Source: Chlorobiota bacterium
Lineage (GTDB): Bacteria > Bacteroidota > Ignavibacteria > OLB7
Assembly: GCA_016788565.1 (NCBI GenBank)
Contig: JAEUSP010000115.1
Location: 1-64,000 of the forward strand
Direction: 5' to 3'
Length of the DNA stretch: 64,000 bases
The notes under the pieces were generated by a model that saw only the letters and a list, made by a program, of their open reading frames with translations, was not told the origin of the DNA and searched no databases. This document shows, one piece after another, positions 16,683 through 25,173 of the stretch (its first letter is position 1; each line of letters starts with the position of its first letter). Position numbers and translations under genes: made by a program.

Positions 16683-18125
16683 ATGTCCGAAGCGGTGACG
16701 CCGCGCAGCCAAGATTATGCGGCATGGTACATCCAGGTGATTCAACGCGCAGAGCTTGTTGATTACGGCCCGGTAAAAGGGACGATGGTCATCAAGCCAT
16801 ACGGCTACGCATTGTGGGAAAATATCCGCGACCAACTGGACCGCAGGTTCAAGGCCACCGGACACCAGAACGCATACTTCCCGATGTTCATCCCCTACTC
16901 CTTCATCCAAAAGGAAGCCGAACACGTTGAGGGATTTTCACCCGAGCTTGCGCTGGTGACACACGCCGGCGGGAAGGAGTTGGAGGAGCCATTGGTGGTG
17001 CGGCCAACCAGCGAGACGATCATCAACTACATGTTTGAGAAGTGGGTGAAATCCTACCGTGACTTGCCGTTGCTGATTAACCAGTGGGCCAACGTGGTCC
17101 GGTGGGAACTTCGCCCGCGCCCATTTTTACGCACCACCGAATTCTTGTGGCAGGAAGGACACACCGCCCACGCCACGCCGGAAGAAGCCGAAGAGGAGAC
17201 GCTGAAGATGCTGGATGTTTACGTTGATTTTGTGTACAACGAGGCCGCAATCCCGGTAATCCAGGGGCGGAAATCAGATAACGAAAAATTTGCCGGGGCG
17301 GCCCGCACCTACACGATTGAAGCGATGATGGGGGATGGCAAAGCATTGCAAGCCGGAACCAGCCACAATCTTGGCCAGAATTTCTCCAAAGCCTTCGGCA
17401 CCCGATTCCTGACGCAGGATGGGACGCTGGAACACCCCTGGCAGACTTCGTGGGGGGTTAGCACACGCATGGTTGGCGGGGTGATTATGACCCACGGCGA
17501 CGACAAGGGGCTGGTGCTTCCGCCACGGCTTGCACCGGTGCAAGCAATCATCGTCCCCATCTGGAAAAATGATAGTGAGAAAGCTGCGGTGAAGGAAATG
17601 GTGCTGCGGGTGGAGCAGACATTAATCGCCGCCGGAGTTCGTGCAAAAGCGGACCTGAGCGAGCAAGAAACCGCCGGCTGGAAATTCAACGAGTACGAGA
17701 TGCGGGGCGTTCCGCTGCGGATTGAGATTGGGCCGAAGGATGTAGAAAAAAATGCCGTGGTGTTTGCCCGCCGCGACCGCCCAGGCAAAGAAGGAAAGCA
17801 GTTCGGAATCCCAGCCGATGACGTTGGGCGGGTGGCCATTGAGTGGCTGGCCGATATTCAGCAATCGCTGCTGGAACGCGCCATTCAGTTCCGCGATTCC
17901 AACATCGTTGATGTGGAAACCCCCGAGCGGTTTGCCGAGGTAATCGCCAACGGCCAGTGGGCGCGCGCATGGTGGGCCGGAACCGGAACCGACGAGCGGA
18001 AGCTGAAAGATGAAACCGGCGCAACGCTCCGCTGCTTCCCGCTATCGCAACCGGGCGGAACAGGCCGCTGCTTCCTAACCGGGGCCGAAGCCAGCGAAGT
18101 AGCAGTGTTCGCAAAGGCGTACTAA
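16683..18125 (+). CDS. proS: Prolyl-tRNA synthetase (short, archaeal/eukaryote-like type)
   Basis: The 480-aa product is a class II synthetase that charges tRNA-Pro. Motif 2 lies in LINQWANVVRWELRPRPFLR and motif 3 in MTHGDDKGLVLPPRLAP. RPTSETIINYMFEKW is typical of the family. The length and the terminal FAKAY mark the ProS type 3 group (Thermus/archaeal-like) without the editing insertion of E. coli ProRS. The C-terminal zinc domain appears degenerate: only C451 and C463 are visible, and the expected CxxC reads CFLT. The Fic gene follows after 29 bases, suggesting cotranscription. Confidence 0.96.
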   Translation: MSEAVTPRSQDYAAWYIQVIQRAELVDYGPVKGTMVIKPYGYALWENIRDQLDRRFKATGHQNAYFPMFIPYSFIQKEAEHVEGFSPELALVTHAGGKELEEPLVVRPTSETIINYMFEKWVKSYRDLPLLINQWANVVRWELRPRPFLRTTEFLWQEGHTAHATPEEAEEETLKMLDVYVDFVYNEAAIPVIQGRKSDNEKFAGAARTYTIEAMMGDGKALQAGTSHNLGQNFSKAFGTRFLTQDGTLEHPWQTSWGVSTRMVGGVIMTHGDDKGLVLPPRLAPVQAIIVPIWKNDSEKAAVKEMVLRVEQTLIAAGVRAKADLSEQETAGWKFNEYEMRGVPLRIEIGPKDVEKNAVVFARRDRPGKEGKQFGIPADDVGRVAIEWLADIQQSLLERAIQFRDSNIVDVETPERFAEVIANGQWARAWWAGTGTDERKLKDETGATLRCFPLSQPGGTGRCFLTGAEASEVAVFAKAY

Positions 18126-18154
18126 CATTTTTTTCTCGCCGAGGATTTCACGCG

Positions 18155-19597
18155 ATGAGCGATCCCACCAACAACCAGCAGAACGCCCAGCATAGATTGA
18201 TTGATCTACGCCAAGCCGATGCCAACTACAACCCCATTCCACGGTTTGCCGAATGGAAGGTTGAGCCGATAAGCTCGGCACGGTGGGATCGCTACATGGC
18301 ACGGCTTGAGGGGCTGAGGAATACCTCTGCAGATGCCTTGCAACGTGCCTACCGCTCAATCCGGCGCGCCGCAGCCATTGATACCGGCGCACTGGAAGCA
18401 TTGTACGAAGTGGATCGTGGGTTCACCTTCACCGTGGCGATGCAAGCAGCCACGTGGGAGGAGCAGCTGAACAAAAAGGGTGCGGAGGCGCGCCGCATGA
18501 TCGAAACTCAAATTGAGGTCTATGACCAACTTCTTGATTTCGTCACCGGGAAACAGCCGATTGTGCCAGCGTGGATTCGGGAACTTCATGCAGAGTTAAC
18601 CGCCGCGCAAGAAACCTACCAGGTGCACACAGAAGTTGGTTGGCAAAAGCATCGGCTTGCTGGGGGTGAGTACAAAAGCCTTCCGAACCACGTGCTTACC
18701 TCCGACGATACGATCCACTCCTACGCCCCGGTGGATATGGTCCCGACGGAGATGCACCGGCTTTGCCAGGAGTTCACCACGCCAGAATTTTTGGGCGCGC
18801 ACCCCGCGTTGCAAGCGGCCTACGCCCATTATGCTTTTGTCTGTATTCATCCCTTTGCCGATGGCAACGGGCGTGTGGCACGGGCGTTGGCTTCGGTCTT
18901 CACCTACCGTGCGGCGCGGGTTCCGGTGCTGATTCTTTCCGACCATCGCCCAGAATATCTGCACGCCTTGCGCATTGCCGATAGCGGGACCCCGAACCCG
19001 TTCGCCGATTTCATACTTCAGCGGACCCTGGACTCGATGCAGTTGGTGCAGGAGAGCCTGAAAGAGATTGAGCAGGAACCGATTGAGCAATCAGCCCAGC
19101 AACTCTATTCTCTGTTCCAAACAAAAGGGGGATTTACTCACGCCGAAGTGGATGGCGCAGCATATTCGTTGATGGAGTTGCTTGAACGCGAATTGAACAA
19201 AACCGCAGTGGAATTCAATCGCCCCAACCAGATCCAGATTAGAACCGAAGCCCAACGGAGTAATGACTATCAACCATCCAACGAACTTCTTCGGCTACCA
19301 GTGACCAACAGGGGGCGGCAGCTATTGATTCATGCCAGCACGTTCGCGCCGGCAACAGCCAGCATCACCTACACCATGTTCGTTGAAGTGCCCAAAGATT
19401 GCGACACGGAGGACGACATCATTGTCCGCGACGAGGAACATCAGATCATCTTTGAAGCACGGATGGCAGAGCTTGTGCCGCACGCATCGGTGGTTGTGCA
19501 ACTACGTGCGGGAATGACAGCGCGCCGAGTTATCACCCGATTGCTCACCGAGTTACGCCAGCACGCAGAACAGAAGTTGAGAACAACCGGATATTGA
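18155..19597 (+). CDS. Fic-domain protein (probable AMP-transferase)
   Basis: The 480-aa product carries a canonical Fic motif HPFADGNGRVAR (residues 232-243), whose histidine is catalytic in transfer of AMP, or occasionally another nucleotide moiety, to target hydroxyls. An N-terminal helix holds T77-GAL-E81, equivalent to the S/T-xxx-E inhibitory motif of class II Fic proteins, so the enzyme is probably self-inhibited. C-terminal to the Fic core there appears to be a winged-helix-like part and a beta-rich tail. It lies 29 bases after proS. Nothing here identifies the target, and no separate antitoxin gene is adjacent. Fic proteins of this layout are common in bacterial genomes, and their functions are mostly unknown. 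Confidence 0.9.
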   Translation: MSDPTNNQQNAQHRLIDLRQADANYNPIPRFAEWKVEPISSARWDRYMARLEGLRNTSADALQRAYRSIRRAAAIDTGALEALYEVDRGFTFTVAMQAATWEEQLNKKGAEARRMIETQIEVYDQLLDFVTGKQPIVPAWIRELHAELTAAQETYQVHTEVGWQKHRLAGGEYKSLPNHVLTSDDTIHSYAPVDMVPTEMHRLCQEFTTPEFLGAHPALQAAYAHYAFVCIHPFADGNGRVARALASVFTYRAARVPVLILSDHRPEYLHALRIADSGTPNPFADFILQRTLDSMQLVQESLKEIEQEPIEQSAQQLYSLFQTKGGFTHAEVDGAAYSLMELLERELNKTAVEFNRPNQIQIRTEAQRSNDYQPSNELLRLPVTNRGRQLLIHASTFAPATASITYTMFVEVPKDCDTEDDIIVRDEEHQIIFEARMAELVPHASVVVQLRAGMTARRVITRLLTELRQHAEQKLRTTGY

Positions 19598-19664
19598 GAG
19601 GCTACCGCTGGCATTGTTCGTGGAGGTCGCTGTGGCGCAGATCATCATTCGGCTCATCTCAAGT

Positions 19665-19780
19665 TATACTCCAAACAGAGTGGTTTGCGAAAAACTCAAT
19701 CACTGTCATTCCCGCGAAAGCGGGAATCCATAGCACACATAGCTGAGTAGAGTTTCGCAAACCAATTTGCGCCGAGTATA
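19665..19780. mobile_element. MITE-like element, 116 bp, copy 1
   Basis: The element is bounded by TATACTC and GAGTATA. Subterminal inverted repeats read GGTTTGCGAAA / TTTCGCAAACC. A central perfect hairpin ATTCCCGCGAAAGCGGGAAT lies within. It encodes no protein. Copies of exactly the same length lie at 42661 and 48958 in the opposite orientation, and a core fragment lies at 32560. Confidence 0.85.
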
Positions 19781-19827
19781 GTGTGCAAAGTAAGGAACTG
19801 GTAGGTGAGAGATCGGTAGCTTCGATG

Positions 19828-19884
19828 TTCGGTGGCTCCGCTCATACTTCGACGTGGCTCAGCATGAGCGGGGACGATATTCGG
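19828..19884. repeat. REP-like palindrome, copy 2
   Basis: TTCGGTGGCTCCGCTCAT, then ACTTCGACGTGGCTCAGC, then ATGAGCGGGGACGATATTCGG. The CCGCTCAT/ATGAGCGG arms pair. It lies between the MITE-like element and the phosphatase gene. Confidence 0.8.
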
Positions 19885-19996
19885 CAACTCGGATCATACT
19901 TTGCACACAGATGGGCCAAATATCCAATCTTCCCAGAGAGGCAAAACAGCCCTTGCAACTTCACCTCACTTTCCCCGAATTTGCCCCCCCTTCCTG

Positions 19997-21265
19997 ATGA
20001 CACATCAACAACCAACCCGCCGCCGCTCGCTGTTGGGCCGCCCGAAAGATCGGCCCGGCGATGTTCCGCTCTGGAAACTGCTTCTGCTGATTCCCAGCGG
20101 CTTCATGGCCTTTTTTTTGCTGATGAATCTGGTGAACGGCGGGGCGATTCCCGAGCTGGCCATTGTGCGGAAGGTGGCGGTGATTGTCATCATCTTCTCC
20201 ATCCCGATCACCACGATTGCGCACCTTGCCACGCTGTACATGGCACGGTTCCGGGCCACGATTTCCGCAGGGGTTCGGCTGTTTTTAATCCCGCTGCTTT
20301 GGTTGGCAAGCGGGCTTCTGGGGTCCGGAATTGGAATTGGGCTGGCATTGCTGATTCAGCAGTTTGGGTATGTGGTGCTGGATCCGTTAGCCCGGGGATT
20401 TTCGGCAGAGGCGGCGGTTCCACTCTTCATGGGGAACAGCGTTGTGGCGGTTGCAATCGGGCTGGTGATTGCCTTTGTCCGCTCGGCAAAACAGGAAGGC
20501 TTGGAAGATCAAGAGGAGCTTCTCACCAGCGAGTTCCAGGCGGCCCGAAGTGTGCAACTCAGTCTGCTTCCCGACGACGACGCACGCATTTTTGGATTCG
20601 ACATCGGCGCAACAATGGTTCCGGCAGTCGAGATCGGCGGCGATTATTATGACTTCCTTTCGTTCGCCAACGGAAGCAAAGGGGTTATTGTGGCCGATGC
20701 CGCCGGCAAGGGAATCCCCGCAGCGTTGGTGATGGCAAAATTCCAGGGGATGACCCAGGCTCTCTCCATCCATGTCAGCAATCCTGCCGATTTGTTCGTT
20801 GGGTTGAACGACACGCTTCGGGTGCGATTGCACCGCCGCAATTTCATCACCGCCGCGCTGCTGAACATTGATTTCGACGACAACTGCACATTCTTCCGCG
20901 CCGGGCATAATCCGTTGTTGCTGTTTCGCAGTTCCACCAACACGGTGCAGGAACTTCGTCCCGCAGGCATGGCCTTGGGGCTGGCGCATGGCGCGGCGTT
21001 GGGAAGCTCGCTGCAACCGGTGCTGTTCACCATGAACCCGGGCGATGTTGCCCTGATAACCTCCGACGGATTTACCGAAGCCGAGAACGCCAACGGCGAA
21101 CAATTTGGCGACCAACGGCTGCGCGGCGCGTTGCTGCAAGCAAGCCAAACGCTGGCCAGCGCGGCCAACATCCGCGGCCAGTTGCTGACCGATCTGAGCG
21201 ACTTCGTTTCCGGTGCCGAACAGCACGACGACATCACGCTTGTGGTGATTCGGAAAAGTGAGTAA
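19997..21265 (+). CDS. Membrane-anchored PP2C-type serine phosphatase (RsbU-like)
   Basis: From the ATG at 19997 the product is 422 aa. The N-terminal ~165 residues contain about four hydrophobic membrane segments (WKLLLLIPSGFMAFFLLM, VAVIVIIFSIPITTIAHL, LFLIPLLWLASGLLG, VVAVAIGLVIAFV). The cytoplasmic C-terminal part is an RsbU/SpoIIE PP2C domain. It has GGDYYDF, DAAGKGIPAAL, a glycine/threonine motif in ITSDGFTEAEN, and DDITLVVI, which supply the metal-binding aspartates. Enzymes of this type often dephosphorylate anti-anti-sigma proteins in partner-switching systems; no STAS or kinase partner is present here. An upstream in-frame TTG at 19901 lies too close to the REP-like repeat to be a likely start. 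Confidence 0.9.
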   Translation: MTHQQPTRRRSLLGRPKDRPGDVPLWKLLLLIPSGFMAFFLLMNLVNGGAIPELAIVRKVAVIVIIFSIPITTIAHLATLYMARFRATISAGVRLFLIPLLWLASGLLGSGIGIGLALLIQQFGYVVLDPLARGFSAEAAVPLFMGNSVVAVAIGLVIAFVRSAKQEGLEDQEELLTSEFQAARSVQLSLLPDDDARIFGFDIGATMVPAVEIGGDYYDFLSFANGSKGVIVADAAGKGIPAALVMAKFQGMTQALSIHVSNPADLFVGLNDTLRVRLHRRNFITAALLNIDFDDNCTFFRAGHNPLLLFRSSTNTVQELRPAGMALGLAHGAALGSSLQPVLFTMNPGDVALITSDGFTEAENANGEQFGDQRLRGALLQASQTLASAANIRGQLLTDLSDFVSGAEQHDDITLVVIRKSE

Positions 21266-21289
21266 GTGCTGGACAACCACTAAAGCAGA

Positions 21290-21721
21290 TCACGATAGCT
21301 GAAACGTGATCGAGACCATCGTCTCCTCCGTCCCCCCCAGCGAAGCGTATAAATGGCGCGCAGGAGTGTTCTCCTCTTCAGTCCCAAGCCATGCCTGGCG
21401 GCATCCCAACGCCACACCAAGCGCAAACAGTGCTTTCATCAGTTGCGTTGCAATCCCTTGCCGTTGATACTCAGGCGCAACGCCAACCTCATTGATCCAT
21501 AGCTCAGGCGGTTTATCGGGGTGGATGTAATGGACGGCGGTGGCGATCCCAACAACCACACCATCCACCATTGCCACAGCGATGTGGTGGCGCGGGTCAG
21601 CCAAAAATTCCTGCGCAAATTTGGGGCGGACTTCGTTATCAAAAACCTCGTCGGCAACGCTGTCTAATATCGCCGCGTCCGTTGCAGTTAAGGTGCGGAT
21701 GGTGGTGGATTGCTTCATCAT
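21290..21721 (-). CDS. GNAT-family N-acetyltransferase
   Basis: The product is 143 aa from the ATG pair at 21721/21718. It has the GNAT fold signature, with acetyl-CoA motif A in INEVGVAPEYQRQGIATQLM (Q-R-Q-G-I-A) and the later ARHLYASLGG. The fold transfers an acetyl group from acetyl-CoA to an amine; the substrate is unknown. An in-frame extension to 21859 lacks conserved sequence and would overlap the start of the divergent secreted-protein gene, so I reject it. The gene converges with the phosphatase gene, leaving 24 bases between them. Confidence 0.88.
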   Translation of the reverse strand: MMKQSTTIRTLTATDAAILDSVADEVFDNEVRPKFAQEFLADPRHHIAVAMVDGVVVGIATAVHYIHPDKPPELWINEVGVAPEYQRQGIATQLMKALFALGVALGCRQAWLGTEEENTPARHLYASLGGTEETMVSITFQLS

Positions 21722-21848
21722 TGGTGCGTTATCCCGTTTCTGTTCAGTGAGTTTTGTTCGATGGATTTTCTGCCACGCCTGCAAACATCCTGTTCCCCTT
21801 CCTTTCCCTAACTTCGCCTCCCTTTCAACACTTAACCAAGCTACTCCC

Positions 21849-24318
21849 ATGAAGCTCACGTTCTACTCACTGCTGCTGCTGATGTTGGCGGCTGGCGCGC
21901 TGCCGCTGCGTTCGCAAGAAATGGCAGGGCCAACATACGACTTGGAGGAGTACGAAGGGGGGCAAAAAGCTGCACGGGAATATCAGGAGCGATTGCACCA
22001 GGCGGGGATGAACGGGGCAACAATCCATGCCGCTTGGCAAACCACACGCGCACGGTTGGAGCCGAAACATGGCGCAACCCTTGCGGCTTCACCGGGGTGG
22101 GAGTTCATCGGCCCGCGCAACCAAGCTGGCCGGATGAAAGGGCTGGCGGTTGCCCGCAAGGATACAGCCCTGTGGTACAGCGCGGCCGATGGCGGCGGCG
22201 TGTGGCGTTCCAGCAACTCGGGGCGGTCGTGGGTTCCGCTTACCGACACCCTTCCGTCGCTTCGGATGTCCACGCTGGCAATGTCGCCACATGATGACAA
22301 CCTTCTGCTTGCCGCAACGCACGAAGGGATGATCTACCGCACCAGCAATGCCGGCGCAAGCTGGAGCATCATCACCATCCCCGATATTGGCTTTGTCTAT
22401 GATCTCACGTTTGATCCCATCACCCCAACCACCGTCTGGCTTGCCGCCGATGGTGGGGTGGCCAACATCCGATGCAGGGGAAACGTGGGTGGCGGTGCGC
22501 AAAGGTGGCCGCGCAACCAGCCTTAGCATTGACCAAGCAAACCCCAAGAACATCCTGTACGGCCACAACGACTTTGGGGGGAAAGGAAGCATCTACCGCA
22601 CTGCCGATGGTGGCGAAACATGGCAGCTTGTGCTGGAGCGTTCGGTTGGATATTGGGAGCGGGTGAATGTGCGGATTGCTCCATCGGACCCGACGGTTGC
22701 CTACTGCTGCACCAACGGCGGGAAAGGGACGTTCTACAAATCGCTGGATGCCGGGGCCACCTGGGACACGCTTGCCGCGCAGCCCTACCGCGACAGCTAC
22801 CACCGTGGCTACGACGTGTTCGAGATTTCCCCGATAAGCCCCGATATTCTGATTGCCGGTGGAACCTCACTGTACCGCACCATTAATGGCGGGCTAACCT
22901 GGCAAGGGGGCGACACCGTCAACGATGATCTTCACGTGGATCAGCACGCCTTTCTGTTCCCGCCACACCTTGAAGGGACCTTCATTGCCGGGAACGATGG
23001 GGGCATCTACCGAACCTCCGAATACAGCGATAACCGCATCCGCTGGACGATGCTGGATAACGATTTGGTGACGCTACAGATCTACAACTGCGCAATCCAC
23101 CCCGACCGAACCGACACGGTGATTGTTGGCTGCCAGGACAACGGCTACGATAAATTCAGCGGCAACGAGTACAAGTGGAAAGTTGTTGGGGGCGATGGAT
23201 TCTGCACAATCTACGACTACCAGAACCCAGGCTATTTCTACCACGAATACACCTACCACAACCTGCACCGCGCCGACGATGGATTCAACTGGTGGTCCGC
23301 AAAAAAAATGAACGGGCTGCCAACCGACTCCAGCAACAATGGCTTCTACACCGGCTTCACCGACCCCGACCGCTCCGACTGGTATGGCCAAGCAATCGCC
23401 ATCTCCCCGAACAACCCCAAAACACTCTACATCGGCTCGAACAAACTGTACCGCACCGACGACCGTGCCGAGAATTGGCGCGCGGTGGCAAGCCGCGAGT
23501 TTGCCGCCAACCAGTACGATGTCATCACCACGATTGCGGTGACGAAGGAGAGCCAGCCGAGGGTCTATCTGGGAACAGGTGCGGGAAAAGTATTCCGGGT
23601 GATCGAGGGGAAGGATAGCGCGGTTTCTTCCGACATCACCCCGTCGTTTGGGGCAATCGGGCGGATACGTGGGATCGTGGCGTTGCCGGAAAACCCAGCA
23701 ACTATCTGGGTTGGCGGCGATGGAGGTTGGCAAAACAAAGGGGTGATGGTCAGCACCAACAGCGGCGCAACGTGGGCGGTTCGTTCGGAAGGGCTGCCAC
23801 GGGGCGGGGTAAACCGCCTGCTGGCCGACCCCGATAGCGCGGGGACACTCTACGCGGGAACCTCCTTCGGCCTGTTTTTCACCCGCGATAACGGCCTGCA
23901 CTGGTACGCCATGCCCGGCTTCCCAACTGTGGAAGTCTGGGATTTTTCGTTCGACCAAACAACACGCACTCTGCTTGTTGGAACTTACGGCCGCGGCGCA
24001 ATTCGCGCCCAGGGATTTATTCCGCCGCCGCCACCGCCGTTGCCATCGGGAGTTACCGATTTGACCGAATCTGCCAGCCAACTTAGCGTGCTCACCTCCT
24101 CCACCGGCCAGCCCACAATTCGGGTCCGGCTTGAGAAAGAATGTGAGGTTGATCTGGGATTATTCAACATTGTGGGCCAGCGCGTTGCCACGCTTCATTC
24201 AGGGGAATTGGGGATGGGGACGCATGAGTTTGGGATAGCCGACCAGCCGCCGGGAAATTATGTGCTGCTGCTGCGTGCTGGCGGAAGAGTGCATCCCGAA
24301 AAAATCATCCTGAAATAA
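21849..24318 (+). pseudogene. Secreted BNR/Ycf48-like beta-propeller protein with T9SS sorting domain, frameshifted
   Basis: Two overlapping frames together encode a secreted protein of about 823 residues. The first starts at the ATG at 21849 with signal peptide LPLRSQ and carries BNR/Asp-box motifs such as SSNSGRSWVPL and TSNAGASWSII. Near 22455-22462 (GGTGGGGTGG) the reading frame must shift to continue with TSDAGETWVAV. Either one extra base or a loss of two explains this; the frame-2 text WPTSDAGETW would fit after DGGV. Further Asp-boxes follow, then a C-terminal T9SS domain (VDLGLFNIVGQRVATL to the end). The second frame has no signal peptide or natural start. It may be a genuine pseudogene or a sequencing error. 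Similar sialidase-like or sortilin-like propellers are common secreted T9SS cargo. Confidence 0.75.
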
Positions 24319-24399
24319 GCGGGGGTAATTGAGAATGGAGACCAGTTGTCCCCTTCGCACGCTCACTTGAGATGAACCCAAAAACAACCAACATCAACT

Positions 24400-24960
24400 A
24401 TGCCAACTCAATCAACCATCATGCCGATTGGCACTTTCGCTCCTGATTTTACGCTTCCCGATACCGTTTCGGGGAAAGAGATTTCGCTGCGGTCGGGATC
24501 GCCGGCGGCGGTGGCCACGGTGGTGATGTTCCTTTGCAATCACTGCCCGTACGTCATCCACATCCAGCACCCGCTTGCCGCGCTTGCGGCGGAGTATATC
24601 GGGCGCGGGGTGGCGTTTTTTGGGATCAACTCCAACGATGCCCAGCAGTACCCCGACGACTCACCCGAAAAAATGAAGCAGGTTGCTGCCGAAATCGGCT
24701 ACCCCTTCCCCTACCTGTTCGACGAAACCCAGGAAATTGCACGCGCCTATCAAGCCGCCTGCACCCCCGAGTTTTTTGTGTTCGATGCCAACCTAACGCT
24801 GGCCTACCACGGCCAAATGGATGACTCCCGCCCACGCACCACCATCCCCGTCACCGGCCAAGATTTGCGGAACGCGCTGGAGGCAGTGATCGCAAGCCGC
24901 CCAGTTCCGGGGCTTCAGAAACCAGGGATTGGCTGCGGGATAAAGTGGAAACGGGGGTGA
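24400..24960 (+). CDS. Thioredoxin-fold redoxin (AhpC/TSA-like)
   Basis: The 186-aa product has a thioredoxin fold with the redox motif CNHCPYV in FLCNHCPYV. The lead-in FAPDFTLPDTVSGKEISL is typical of AhpC/TSA-related redoxins. No signal peptide is present, so it is probably cytoplasmic. Its partner and substrate are unknown. A second in-frame ATG at 24421 may be the start, since the recognisable domain begins there (MPIGTFAPDFTLPD). A run of repeats separates it from the convergent T9SS gene at 25174. Confidence 0.88.
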   Translation: MPTQSTIMPIGTFAPDFTLPDTVSGKEISLRSGSPAAVATVVMFLCNHCPYVIHIQHPLAALAAEYIGRGVAFFGINSNDAQQYPDDSPEKMKQVAAEIGYPFPYLFDETQEIARAYQAACTPEFFVFDANLTLAYHGQMDDSRPRTTIPVTGQDLRNALEAVIASRPVPGLQKPGIGCGIKWKRG

Positions 24961-24991
24961 GTAGAGGTCTGCTCCGCAGGCCTCTCCCAAC

Positions 24992-25055
24992 TCTCCCTTT
25001 TCCCCCAATTTTTTTTGGGGGACGCGAAGCTCGCCAGAGCGAAGCAGGGGGGCGC
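24992..25055. repeat. Dispersed GC-rich repeat, copy 1
   Basis: CCCCCAATTTTTTTTGGGGG followed by ACGCGAAGCTCGCCAGAGCG and AAGCAGG. The same arrangement, with CCCCCAGAATTGGGGGG, occurs at 32451-32515. Confidence 0.75.
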
Positions 25056-25067
25056 AAGGCTGTGATA

Positions 25068-25124
25068 TTCGGTGGCTCCGCTCATACTTCGACGGGGCTT
25101 CAGCATGAGCGGGGACGGCATTCG
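25068..25124. repeat. REP-like palindrome, copy 3
   Basis: TTCGGTGGCTCCGCTCATAC, TTCGACGGGGCTTCAGC, ATGAGCGGGGACGGCATTCG. It matches the copy at 19828 almost throughout. Confidence 0.8.
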
Positions 25125-25137
25125 CAGGAAACTCCAA

Positions 25138-25170
25138 GATTCGACATTCGACATTCGACATTCGACATTT
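25138..25170. repeat. heptameric tandem array, CATTCGA units
   Basis: Four to five heptamers of CATTCGA stop a few bases before the stop codon of the SBBP-repeat protein. Confidence 0.85.
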
Positions 25171-25173
25171 CTC

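Noticed and set aside
20387-21280. 297-codon minus-strand frame over the phosphatase gene
   Set aside because: Antisense shadow without domain; the plus-strand protein has clear PP2C motifs.
22348-24318. An independent gene starting at 22348
   Set aside because: Its N-terminus is out-of-frame noise; the conserved sequence continues the 21849 gene after a frameshift.
25138-25170. Heptamer arrays as CRISPR
   Set aside because: Period 7 with no spacers; not a CRISPR array, and no cas genes are present.
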